Part shown: positions 7,492-15,009 of the stretch, in pieces | Layout of the letters: each line of letters starts with the position of its first letter | Position numbering within the stretch: the stretch's first letter is position 1 | Source: Castellaniella hirudinis_A | GTDB taxonomy: Bacteria > Pseudomonadota > Gammaproteobacteria > Burkholderiales > Burkholderiaceae_B | Length of the DNA stretch: 64,000 nucleotides | NCBI RefSeq assembly: GCF_047468865.1 | Contig: NZ_JBLGTV010000001.1 | Coordinates: forward strand, 186,001-250,000 | Direction: 5' to 3' | Notes under the pieces: model-generated | What the model was told of the DNA's origin: nothing | Seen by the model: the letters and a program-made list of their open reading frames with translations, nothing else | Databases searched by the model: none | Translations under genes and position numbers: made by a program

Positions 7492-10487
7492 GTCAGAACA
7501 GTCGTCTGCCGCAAGGGGGCCGGGTGGATCGTGGCGCGCCATTGAATTTCACCTTCAATGGCAAGGCCTATACCGGTTTTCGCGGGGATACGCTGGCCTC
7601 GGCCCTGTTGGCCAACGGGGTGCATTTCGTGGCCCGCAGCTTCAAATACCACCGGCCGCGCGGCATCCTGACCGCCGGGGTCGAAGAACCCAATGCCCTG
7701 GTGCAGCTGGAAAGCGGTCTGTATACCATTCCCAATGCGCGCGCCACCGAGGTCGAACTGTACGACGGCCTGAAGGCGGTCAGCGTCAATGCCAAGCCGG
7801 ACATCGAACGCGACCGCATGGCCATCATGCAGCGCTTTGCGCGCTTCATCCCGGCGGGGTTCTATTACAAGACCTTCATGTGGCCCCGCAGTTGGTGGGG
7901 CAAGTACGAAGAACGCATCCGCGATGCGGCCGGCCTGGGCACGGTGCCCGAATCCGCCGACCCCGACCGCTACGAAAAGCGCTACGCCCATTGCGACGTG
8001 CTGGTGGTGGGCGCGGGGCCGGCCGGCCTGGCGGCCGCCTGCGCGGCCGGCCGCACGGGGGCGCGGGTCATCCTGGTGGATGATGGCGCCGAGCCGGGCG
8101 GCAGCCTGCTGCGCCTGCCGGAGGAAATCGACGGCCAGCCGGCCAGCCGCTGGGTGGCCGAACGGCTGGCCGAGCTGGGCCGCCTGCCGGAGGTGCAGGT
8201 GCTGTCGCGCACCACCGCCTTCGGCTATCAAGATCACAACCTGGTCACCGCCTGCGAACGCCTGCACGACCACTTGCCCATTGCCAGCCGCCGGGGCGTG
8301 CGCGAGCGCGTCTGGAAGATTCGCGCCCGCCAGGTGGTGCTGGCGACGGGGGCTCACGAGCGCCCCCTGGTGTTCGGCAACAATGACGTGCCCGGGGTGA
8401 TGCTGGCGGGCGCGGTGTCCACCTACATCCATCGTTTCGGCGTGCTGCCGGGCCGCCGGGCCGTGGTGTTCACCAACAATGACAGCGCCTACCAATGCGC
8501 CATCGACCTGAAGCGCCATGGGGCGCATGTCACCGTGGTGGATCCCCGGGTCGTGAGCGACGGCGACCTGGCCAAAGAAGCCGCCGGGATGGGTATCGAC
8601 GTGCTGCATCAGGCCGTCGTTTCCCAGGCGCTGGGCGGCAAGCACGTCACGGGGGTGCGCTTGCAGGGGCATGGCGCGGCCTTGAAAAACGGGGCCGATA
8701 CCTTGCCGTGCGATCTGCTGGCGATGTCGGGCGGCTGGAACCCGGTGGTTCACCTGTATGCGCAGTCGCGTGGCCGGCCCCGCTGGTGCGACCAGCGCGT
8801 CTGCTTCGTGCCGGGCGATCCCGCCCAGCCGCAAAGCAGCGCCGGGGCGGCCAATGGCGATTTCAGCCTGCAGCAGGCGCTCGATGGCGGGGTGCGGGCG
8901 GGTCTGGCGGCGGCCCAAGGGGCCTTGGACGCCCAGGCTGTCGAGGCGCCGGCCTGGCGAGCGCGGGCCGTGCGCGAGGCGCCGCTGCTGCCGTTGTGGT
9001 CCGTGGGCAAGGGGGCGCAGATTGCGCGAGGGCCGAAGCAGTTCATCGACTACCAGAACGATGTCTCCGTGTCCGACATCCACCTGGCGGTGCGCGAGGG
9101 CTATCATTCGATCGAACACGTCAAGCGCTATACCGCCATGGGCTTTGGCACGGATCAGGGCAAGCTGGGCAACATCAATGGCATGGCCGTGGTGGCCGAG
9201 GCGCTCAAGCAAAGCATTCCCGAGACCGGCACCACCACGTTCCGTCCCAACTACACGCCGGTCAGCTTCGGCGCCGTCGCCGGGCGCGAACTGGGGGATT
9301 ATTTCGACCCCATCCGCAAGACTTGCCTGTATGACTGGAACCGCGAACAAGGCGCGATCTTCGAGGACGTGGGCAACTGGAAGCGGGCGCACTACTACCC
9401 CAAACCGGGCGAGGACATGCACGCGGCGGTGCGCCGCGAGTGTCTGGCCGTGCGCAACGCGGCGGGCATCCTGGACTACAGCACGCTGGGCAAGATCGAC
9501 GTGCGCGGCCCGGACGCGGCCGAATTCCTGAACCGCATGTATATCAATTCCTGGACCAAGCTGCAGCCGGGGCGCTGCCGCTACGGTCTGCTGCTGGACG
9601 AGAACGGCATGGTCATGGACGACGGCGTCAGCATCCGCCTGGCCGAAGACCACTTCATCCTGACCACCACCACGGGCGGCGCCGCCAAGGTGATGAGCTG
9701 GATGGAGCGCTGGCTGCAGACGGAATGGCCCGACCTGCGCGTCTACCTGACGTCGATCACGGATCATTATTCCGTGGCCACCGTGGCCGGGCCGCATGCG
9801 CGCAAGATCCTGAGCGCGGTGTGCCGGGACATTGATTTCGGCAATGACGCCTTCCCCTTCATGAGCTTCAAGGAAGGCACGATCGACGGGGTGTTCGCCC
9901 GGGTGCTGCGGGTCAGTTTTTCGGGTGAGCTGTCCTACGAAATCTACACGCCGGCCAATCATGGCCGTCATGTGGTCGAACGCCTGATGCAGGCGGGCCA
10001 GCCCTACGGGATCACCCCCTACGGGACGGAAACCATGCACGTCCTGCGCGGCGAAAAAGGCTACATCATCGTGGGCCAGGAGACAGATGGCTCGGTCTCG
10101 CCGGTCGATCTGGGCATGGGCGGCATGGTGGCCAAGACCAAGGATTGTCTGGGCAAGCGCTCGTTGATGCGCAGCCACACGCAGGGGGCGGGCCGCAAGC
10201 AGCTGGTGGGCCTGCTGCCGGTCGACCCGACCTGCGTCCTGCCCGAAGGCGGGCAGATCCTGCAGGGGCCGACCCAGGCGAAGATCGCCCCCATGTTCGG
10301 CCATGTCACCTCCAGCTACATGAGCCCGATCCTGGGCCGCTCGATCGCCATGGCATTGCTGGTCGATGGCCAGTCCCGCATGGGAGAGGAAATCACCGTG
10401 GCCACGGCCGATGGCCAGTTCATGCCGGCGCGTGTCAGCAGCCCGGTGTTCTACGACCCCGAAGGAGCCCGTCAACATGTTGAGTGA
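7488..10487 (+). CDS. soxA: sarcosine oxidase subunit alpha
   Basis: This 999-residue subunit has an N-terminal ferredoxin-like fold (about 10-100) without the iron-sulfur cysteines, as is usual for SoxA. An NAD(P)-binding core follows, with VVGAGPAGLAAA at about 172-183 and a second nucleotide fold. The C-terminal half (about 600-999) is an aminomethyltransferase (GcvT-like) domain that passes the methyl-derived carbon to tetrahydrofolate. The correct start is ATG 7488 inside the soxD stop, with AGGAGG just upstream. The length agrees with characterised alpha subunits. The gene ends 11 bases inside soxG. Confidence 0.95.
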   Translation: MSQNSRLPQGGRVDRGAPLNFTFNGKAYTGFRGDTLASALLANGVHFVARSFKYHRPRGILTAGVEEPNALVQLESGLYTIPNARATEVELYDGLKAVSVNAKPDIERDRMAIMQRFARFIPAGFYYKTFMWPRSWWGKYEERIRDAAGLGTVPESADPDRYEKRYAHCDVLVVGAGPAGLAAACAAGRTGARVILVDDGAEPGGSLLRLPEEIDGQPASRWVAERLAELGRLPEVQVLSRTTAFGYQDHNLVTACERLHDHLPIASRRGVRERVWKIRARQVVLATGAHERPLVFGNNDVPGVMLAGAVSTYIHRFGVLPGRRAVVFTNNDSAYQCAIDLKRHGAHVTVVDPRVVSDGDLAKEAAGMGIDVLHQAVVSQALGGKHVTGVRLQGHGAALKNGADTLPCDLLAMSGGWNPVVHLYAQSRGRPRWCDQRVCFVPGDPAQPQSSAGAANGDFSLQQALDGGVRAGLAAAQGALDAQAVEAPAWRARAVREAPLLPLWSVGKGAQIARGPKQFIDYQNDVSVSDIHLAVREGYHSIEHVKRYTAMGFGTDQGKLGNINGMAVVAEALKQSIPETGTTTFRPNYTPVSFGAVAGRELGDYFDPIRKTCLYDWNREQGAIFEDVGNWKRAHYYPKPGEDMHAAVRRECLAVRNAAGILDYSTLGKIDVRGPDAAEFLNRMYINSWTKLQPGRCRYGLLLDENGMVMDDGVSIRLAEDHFILTTTTGGAAKVMSWMERWLQTEWPDLRVYLTSITDHYSVATVAGPHARKILSAVCRDIDFGNDAFPFMSFKEGTIDGVFARVLRVSFSGELSYEIYTPANHGRHVVERLMQAGQPYGITPYGTETMHVLRGEKGYIIVGQETDGSVSPVDLGMGGMVAKTKDCLGKRSLMRSHTQGAGRKQLVGLLPVDPTCVLPEGGQILQGPTQAKIAPMFGHVTSSYMSPILGRSIAMALLVDGQSRMGEEITVATADGQFMPARVSSPVFYDPEGARQHVE

Positions 10488-11064
10488 AATCGAAACCCCC
10501 TTGGTGAGCCTGCAAAATGGCGACGGCCAGCCTTTGTCCCGCGGTTCGCTGGACACGGCGCAGTTGTCCGAATTGCCCGGCGTGCCCTTGATCAACCTGC
10601 GCCTCGACCCCGCCGACGCGGCCTTGTCGGCGGCCGTGCGGCAGGCCATCGGGGTGGATCTGCCCGTGGCCCCCAATACGGTGGCGCAGGCCGGCGACCG
10701 GCTGGCCCTGTGGCTGGCCCCCGACGAATGGCTGCTGCGCTGCGTGGGGGACGACCCGGCGGGCCTGGTGGCGGACATCGGCCGGGCGGCCGGCGCGGGC
10801 TGGTTCGCCGTCACGGACCAGACCAGCGGGTATTCCGTCATGCACCTGCACGGGCCGCAGGCCAGCGCGGTGCTGAATGCCGGCTGCCCGCTGGATCTGC
10901 ATCCCCGCGTGCTCAGACTGGGCCAGTGCGCCCAGACCCATTTTTTCAGAACCAGCATCCTGCTGCGGCCCCTGGCCGATGATGGGCAAGCCTGGGAACT
11001 GATCGTGCGGCGCAGTTTCGCCGATTACGCGGCGCGCCTGCTGTTGGATGCGATGGGACTGTAG
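10477..11064 (+). CDS. soxG: sarcosine oxidase subunit gamma
   Basis: This 195-residue small subunit is related to the aminomethyltransferase fold. The start ATG 10477 lies in another frame inside the end of soxA, preceded by GAAGGAG at 10461-10467, so the two genes overlap by 11 bases. Motifs typical of the family include LALWLAPDEWLL and a conserved YSVMHLHGPQA region. It closes the operon; transcription meets nrdG head-on about 50 bases later. Confidence 0.93.
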   Translation: MLSEIETPLVSLQNGDGQPLSRGSLDTAQLSELPGVPLINLRLDPADAALSAAVRQAIGVDLPVAPNTVAQAGDRLALWLAPDEWLLRCVGDDPAGLVADIGRAAGAGWFAVTDQTSGYSVMHLHGPQASAVLNAGCPLDLHPRVLRLGQCAQTHFFRTSILLRPLADDGQAWELIVRRSFADYAARLLLDAMGL

Positions 11065-11069
11065 GTGGC

Positions 11070-11105
11070 GCGGGCGGTTCCGGTGTGGTTTGCCGGGCCG
11101 CCCGC
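11070..11105. terminator. hairpin between convergent soxG and nrdG
   Basis: GCGGGCGG at 11070-11077 pairs with CCGCCCGC at 11098-11105. A second inner stem (CCGG/CCGG) sits in the loop. It lies in the 48-base gap between two convergent stop codons. There is no T-tract, so termination by this hairpin alone is uncertain. Confidence 0.4.
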
Positions 11106-11112
11106 AGTGCGT

Positions 11113-12006
11113 TCAGGGCCGCCGGATCGCAAAGCGCGGAAACAGCGCGGCCAAAGCGGTTTCGATGGCCGGGCCGGGCCAGTGCGCCAGGCTCTGGCCC
11201 TGGGCATTCAGCGCATCGTCCGCGCAGCCCTGGGGCCGAAAAATTTGTACGGCATAGTGCTGGACGCCCAGGTCGGCCAGCGTCCGTCCCAGGGCCAGCA
11301 GGCCCTGGGCGTCGATCAGGCTGGGATGCGCCGTGGTGCGGCATTCGAAGTCCACGCCGCTGTCCAGCACCGCCTGCAGGCTGGCGCGGGCCGGGATGCC
11401 GCTGCCGGCCACTTGCGTGACCTGTTCGTATTGCGCAAAGCCGGCCTTGACATCCAGCCCCACCCAATCCACCAGCGGCAGCACCCGGGCCAGGCGGCGC
11501 GGGTGGGTGCCGCCGGTGTGCAGCCCGATCCGGTAGCCCAGCGCGCGCGCCTGCCGGATGGCGGCGTCCAGGCCGGGATCCATGGTAGGTTCGCCGCCGC
11601 TGAAAACCACGGCGTCGATCAGCCCGACCCGGCGTTGCAACAGGCCCATGACCTCGGGCCACGGCACAGGGCTGTCGGCGGTGCGCGGCTGCAGATGCGG
11701 GTTGTGGCAGTAGCCGCAGCGCCAGGGGCAGCCCTGGACGAACACCACGGCGGCCAGCAGGCCGGGGTAGTCCGTGGCGGTGAACGGCACCAGGCCGCCG
11801 ACCTTCAGGCGCCCGCCGCCGTGGGCGCCGGGGCGGATGCGCCGGGGTGTGGCGCGAGGGACGGCTGAGGCGTCCGCGTCAGGTCGGAGGAGTGCGTCAG
11901 GCCGAGCGTCCGCATCAGACTGGGCGTCCGCGTCAGGCCGAGCGGACGCGACAGGCCAGGCAGGCGCGTCAGGCCGGGCGGGTGTGGCTGTCGGGGTGGC
12001 GCGCAT
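11113..12006 (-). CDS. nrdG: anaerobic ribonucleotide reductase activating protein (radical SAM), with repetitive N-terminal extension
   Basis: This radical-SAM activase uses S-adenosylmethionine and a 4Fe-4S cluster to create the glycyl radical of NrdD. The cluster motif CxxxCxxC is CPWRCGYC (Cys93, Cys97, Cys100), preceded by the family pattern LKVGGLVPFTATDYPG at 67-82. The predicted protein is 297 residues because about 60 low-complexity residues (repeats of ARPDA/DADA) precede the conserved domain; NrdG relatives normally begin only a few residues before LKVGG. No ATG, GTG or TTG was found nearer the domain, so ATG 12006 is used. It lies 13 bases after the small glycyl-radical gene in the same operon. 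Confidence 0.88.
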   Translation of the reverse strand: MRATPTATPARPDAPAWPVASARPDADAQSDADARPDALLRPDADASAVPRATPRRIRPGAHGGGRLKVGGLVPFTATDYPGLLAAVVFVQGCPWRCGYCHNPHLQPRTADSPVPWPEVMGLLQRRVGLIDAVVFSGGEPTMDPGLDAAIRQARALGYRIGLHTGGTHPRRLARVLPLVDWVGLDVKAGFAQYEQVTQVAGSGIPARASLQAVLDSGVDFECRTTAHPSLIDAQGLLALGRTLADLGVQHYAVQIFRPQGCADDALNAQGQSLAHWPGPAIETALAALFPRFAIRRP

Positions 12007-12019
12007 CTGCCGTCCGCCT

Positions 12020-12202
12020 TTATGCGGGGCGGGCGGCGGGGGCCTGCCCGGCGCGGCGTTCGACGAAGAAGCGGCGTTCGTGGAATTCGCCTTTCTTGCC
12101 GATGTTGAAGGACGACACCGGGCGGTGGTAGCCCATGACGCGCGTCCAGATTTCGCACGGCTGGCGTTCGGCGTTGTCCAAGGGGATGTGGGTGGGGTTC
12201 AT
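12020..12202 (-). CDS. separate glycyl-radical module of class III ribonucleotide reductase (NrdD C-terminal segment)
   Basis: This 60-residue protein holds RVMGYHRPVSSFN at 21-33. It matches the glycyl-radical loop (R-V-x-G-Y) that normally ends NrdD, with Gly24 as the predicted radical site. Cys16 in the preceding CEIW could complete the zinc site left in the long NrdD protein. Its ATG overlaps the stop of the long nrdD gene as ATGA (12199-12202), and CAGGAG lies 8-13 bases upstream inside the end of nrdD, so it is a genuine coupled gene rather than a remnant. The long NrdD has no glycyl-radical motif of its own, so this piece must act in trans (inference). Confidence 0.85.
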   Translation of the reverse strand: MNPTHIPLDNAERQPCEIWTRVMGYHRPVSSFNIGKKGEFHERRFFVERRAGQAPAARPA

Positions 12203-14016
12203 GGAGTGCTCCTGAAGGATGAAAGGGCATCGCCACCGGATGCGGCGGTGCGGGGGTTGCTGTCCGCTTGCGCTTGGCGCTGTTTTTCCTGGATCAGCGC
12301 GTCGTCGCAGTGCGGGCAGAAATCGTGCCGGCCCGGCAGGTAGCCGTGCTTGGGGCAGATGGAAAACGTGGGGGTGATGGTGATGTACGGCAGCCTGAAG
12401 CGGCCCAGGGTGCGGCGCACCAGGCTGCGGCAGGCCTCGGCGGAGGACAGCGGTTCGGTCATGTACAGGTGCAGAACCGTTCCCCCGGTGTATTTGCGCT
12501 GCAGTTCGTCCTGGCGTTCCAGGGCCTCGAAGGGGTCGTCGGTAAAGCCCACCGGCAGCTGGGATGAATTGGTGTAATACGGCATGTCGGCGGTGCCGGC
12601 CTGCAGGATATCGGGCCAGCGGGCGCGGTCTTCTTTGGCGAAGCGGTAGGTGGTGCCTTCGGCCGGGGTGGCTTCCAGGTTGTACAGATGCCCGGTGGTT
12701 TCCTGGTACTGCACCATGCGGGCGCGCACGTGATCCAGCAGGCGCACGGCGAAAGCATGCCCCCAGGCGCTGGTGATGTCGTGCGCGTCCGTCGTGAAAT
12801 TGCGGATCATTTCGTTGACGCCATTGACGCCCAGCGTGGAAAAATGATTGCGCAGCGTGCCCAGGTAGCGCCGGGTATAGGGGAACAGGCCCTGATCCAT
12901 GTGCTGCTGGATGACGCGGCGCTTGATTTCCAGGCTGTCGCGGCCCAGATCCAGCAGGGTGTCCAGGCGGGCCAGCAGGGCGGCTTCGTCGCCCCGGTGC
13001 AGATGGCCCAGCCGGGCGCAGTTGATGGTGACCACCCCCAGCGAGCCGGTTTGTTCGGCCGAGCCGAACAGCCCGTTGCCGCGCTTCAGCAGTTCGCGCA
13101 GATCCAGCTGCAGGCGGCAGCACATGGAGCGGATCATATTAGGCTTGAGTTCGGAATTGATGAAATTCTGGAAATAAGGCAGCCCGTATTTCGCGGTCAT
13201 CTCGAACAGGCGCTGCGCGTTGGGGCTGTCCCAGTCGAAATCCGGCGTGATGTTGTAGGTGGGGATGGGAAAGGTAAAGGCCCGGCCCCGGGCGTCGCCC
13301 GTCATCATGACTTCGATGTAGGCTTGGTTGATCAGGTCCATTTCGGCCTGCAGTTCGCCGTAGGTGAAATCGGTTTCACGCCCGGCGATCACTGGCGTCT
13401 GGCCGCGCAGGTCTTCGGGGCAGACCCAGTCGAAGGTCAGGTTGGTGAAGGGGGTTTGCGTGCCCCAGCGCGACGGCACGTTCAGGTTGAAGATCAGTTC
13501 CTGCATGCACTGGCGCACGGCGGCGTAGTCCATGCCGTCCTGGCGGATGAAGGGCGCCATGTAGGTATCGAAGGAGCTGAAGGCCTGGGCCCCGGCCCAT
13601 TCGTTTTGCAGGGTGCCCAGGAAATTGACGATCTGGCCCACGGCGCTGGACATATGTTTGGGGGGAGCGGATTCGACCTTGCCGGGCACGCCGTTCAGCC
13701 CTTCGGCCAGCAGGGTGCGCAGCGACCAGCCCGCGCAATAGCCCGACAGCATGTCCAGGTCGTGGATGTGCAGGTCGCCCTGGCGGTGCGCCTGGCCGAT
13801 GGCTTCCGGGTAGACGTGACTGAGCCAGTAATTGGCGATCATCTTGCCCGACGTGTTGAGGATCAGGCCGCCCAGCGAATAGCCCTGGTTGGCGTTGGCG
13901 TTGACGCGCCAGTCTTGCTGCTGCAGGTATTCGTCGATGGAGCGGATCACATCGACCTGGGGCACGGGGCGCGCCGTGGCGTCTGGCGCCGGGGTGTTCA
14001 TCGTTAGCGTATCCAC
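12199..14016 (-). CDS. nrdD: anaerobic ribonucleoside-triphosphate reductase, catalytic chain lacking the glycyl-radical C-terminus
   Basis: This oxygen-sensitive class III reductase makes deoxyribonucleotides from ribonucleoside triphosphates. In 605 residues it keeps the catalytic barrel, with Cys94 (GYCAGW) and the Cys299-Cys300 pair (RSMCCRLQ), positions expected for redox and thiyl cysteines. Near the C-terminus a half zinc motif is visible (Cys554, His557, Cys567, Cys570 in ICPKHGY...FCPHC). After it come about 35 low-complexity residues and the stop. The RVxGY glycyl-radical motif is missing and is encoded by the next gene. The N-terminal ATP-cone (about 90 residues in many NrdDs) is also absent. 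An in-frame ATG at 14001 is an alternative start. NrdR boxes lie just upstream. Confidence 0.92.
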   Translation of the reverse strand: MDTLTMNTPAPDATARPVPQVDVIRSIDEYLQQQDWRVNANANQGYSLGGLILNTSGKMIANYWLSHVYPEAIGQAHRQGDLHIHDLDMLSGYCAGWSLRTLLAEGLNGVPGKVESAPPKHMSSAVGQIVNFLGTLQNEWAGAQAFSSFDTYMAPFIRQDGMDYAAVRQCMQELIFNLNVPSRWGTQTPFTNLTFDWVCPEDLRGQTPVIAGRETDFTYGELQAEMDLINQAYIEVMMTGDARGRAFTFPIPTYNITPDFDWDSPNAQRLFEMTAKYGLPYFQNFINSELKPNMIRSMCCRLQLDLRELLKRGNGLFGSAEQTGSLGVVTINCARLGHLHRGDEAALLARLDTLLDLGRDSLEIKRRVIQQHMDQGLFPYTRRYLGTLRNHFSTLGVNGVNEMIRNFTTDAHDITSAWGHAFAVRLLDHVRARMVQYQETTGHLYNLEATPAEGTTYRFAKEDRARWPDILQAGTADMPYYTNSSQLPVGFTDDPFEALERQDELQRKYTGGTVLHLYMTEPLSSAEACRSLVRRTLGRFRLPYITITPTFSICPKHGYLPGRHDFCPHCDDALIQEKQRQAQADSNPRTAASGGDALSSFRSTP

Positions 14017-14023
14017 TTATTAA

Positions 14024-14069
14024 TCCTATATATTGTGTTTTTTTGAATAGTAAACACAATATATAGTGT
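14024..14069 (-). promoter_or_regulatory. tandem NrdR boxes upstream of nrdD
   Basis: Two 16-bp sites fit the NrdR consensus (acaCwATATATwGtgt): TCCTATATATTGTGTT at 14024-14039 and ACACAATATATAGTGT at 14054-14069. Their centres are 30 bp apart, close to three helical turns, as expected for cooperative NrdR binding. The nearer box ends 8 bases before the nrdD start, so bound NrdR would block transcription when dNTP or ATP levels are high (family knowledge). Confidence 0.88.
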
Positions 14070-14247
14070 TATCAAGGGAAACTCAGGAATTCTTCAATAG
14101 GCTTGATGTGGGTTAAGAAGCGGGGCGGATGCCATCGTGATGCCGCGATGCCGGGGGTGGATGCTGGTGGCGTCGCGTGCGCGCGGGTTTGATGCCGTCC
14201 CGCAGGGCTCTGGCGTCGTTGCCCGGGATTGGAGCGAAATTGGCACG

Positions 14248-14272
14248 AAAAAGCCGCCCGGTGCGGGCGGCC
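14248..14272 (-). terminator. Rho-independent terminator downstream of the DUF2249 gene
   Basis: Read on the minus strand, GCCGCCCG/CGGGCGGC (14253-14260 with 14264-14271) form a stem with a three-base loop, followed by TTTTT. It begins 24 bases after the stop of the DUF2249 gene. Confidence 0.75.
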
Positions 14273-14295
14273 TTATGGGCATCGGGCGGGGTGGT

Positions 14296-14556
14296 TCAGG
14301 GCACGATGTGGAAGTCGATGACGATTTCGCCCGGGTTGCGCGCCAGGTATTCGAATTCGATGTTTTCGCCGAAGTGGTTTTTCAGCTGCTGCAGCAGGGG
14401 CAGGGGGTCGTGATCGTTGCAAAAGCGCATGGTTTCGCCGGGCTGCAGGGCCGACAACGCACCGAAGATGGCCGCATGGCGAAAGCGCTTGGCGATGCCG
14501 CGGGCATCCAGGGGATAGGTGTTTTCGGCGAACATGGGGATAGCGTCAGAGGCCAC
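14296..14556 (-). CDS. DUF2249 domain protein
   Basis: This 86-residue cytoplasmic protein shows the DUF2249 pattern: LDARG near the start, RHAAIFGALSALQPGE in the middle, then CNDHDPLPLLQQL and a final FEYLARNPGEIVIDF. The function of the family is unknown; members are often near nitric-oxide or low-oxygen genes. GTG 14556 was chosen because AGGAA lies 9-13 bases upstream; the in-frame ATG 14535 has no Shine-Dalgarno sequence. It lies upstream of and parallel to nrdD, but the terminator and the NrdR region between them argue for separate transcription. Confidence 0.8.
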   Translation of the reverse strand: MASDAIPMFAENTYPLDARGIAKRFRHAAIFGALSALQPGETMRFCNDHDPLPLLQQLKNHFGENIEFEYLARNPGEIVIDFHIVP

Positions 14557-14728
14557 GGTGCGTGATTCCTGAAAAGATGAATTGGAAACTCCGATTATAA
14601 GAATCCGGCCCGCCCGGCGGGGGGGTAGCCCTATGGGCAGCAAGGACTAAGCGGTGTAATGCGGCGTAGAGTGGCGCGGCGTGACGTGGCGTCGCGTGGC
14701 GTAGAGATGCGCGGCGTAGCGTGGGTTT

Positions 14729-14911
14729 TCAGGCGTCGGCCTGATCCGGGTGGCGTTGTTCCCAGTCTTTGATGGCTTCCCGCCAGGCGCGTTTTTCTTC
14801 GGCGTAGGTGTCGTAGACGCATGGGGTGCAGCCATTGCCGCAGCATTCGTTCAGGTCGGGCTCGATGGGTTCGACGGGACGCGGATCGTCCGAGGGGGTG
14901 GGGGTGTTCAT
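14729..14911 (-). CDS. small oxidoreductase-like domain protein
   Basis: This 60-residue protein has the cysteine pattern of the oxidoreductase-like N-terminal family (CCGNGCTPCVYDTYAEE at 23-39). Four cysteines in CCxxxCxxC spacing suggest metal or cluster binding, but no activity is established for such short forms. The N-terminus is proline-rich. It lies about 100 bases downstream of the glutamine amidotransferase gene on the same strand and may be co-transcribed with it. The Shine-Dalgarno sequence before ATG 14911 is weak. Confidence 0.72.
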   Translation of the reverse strand: MNTPTPSDDPRPVEPIEPDLNECCGNGCTPCVYDTYAEEKRAWREAIKDWEQRHPDQADA

Positions 14912-15009
14912 GGTGAAAGCGTCGGTCGGTTTTCAGGAAACCGCCAGGGGATGCCGGCCCGTGCGCGGTGCTTGGCGGGGGCGGGGCGGCATGCGGCACT
15001 GGCGCATGG

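Noticed and set aside
7455..10958. Open frame of more than 1100 codons on the minus strand opposite soxA/soxG
   Set aside because: It is antisense to the well-supported sarcosine oxidase genes, has no recognisable domain, and is His/Arg/Gln-rich as expected of a GC-rich shadow frame.
11774..12343. Plus-strand frame opposite nrdG and the glycyl-radical gene
   Set aside because: It is made largely of the complement of the NrdG repeat region; the minus-strand genes have conserved motifs and coupled starts.
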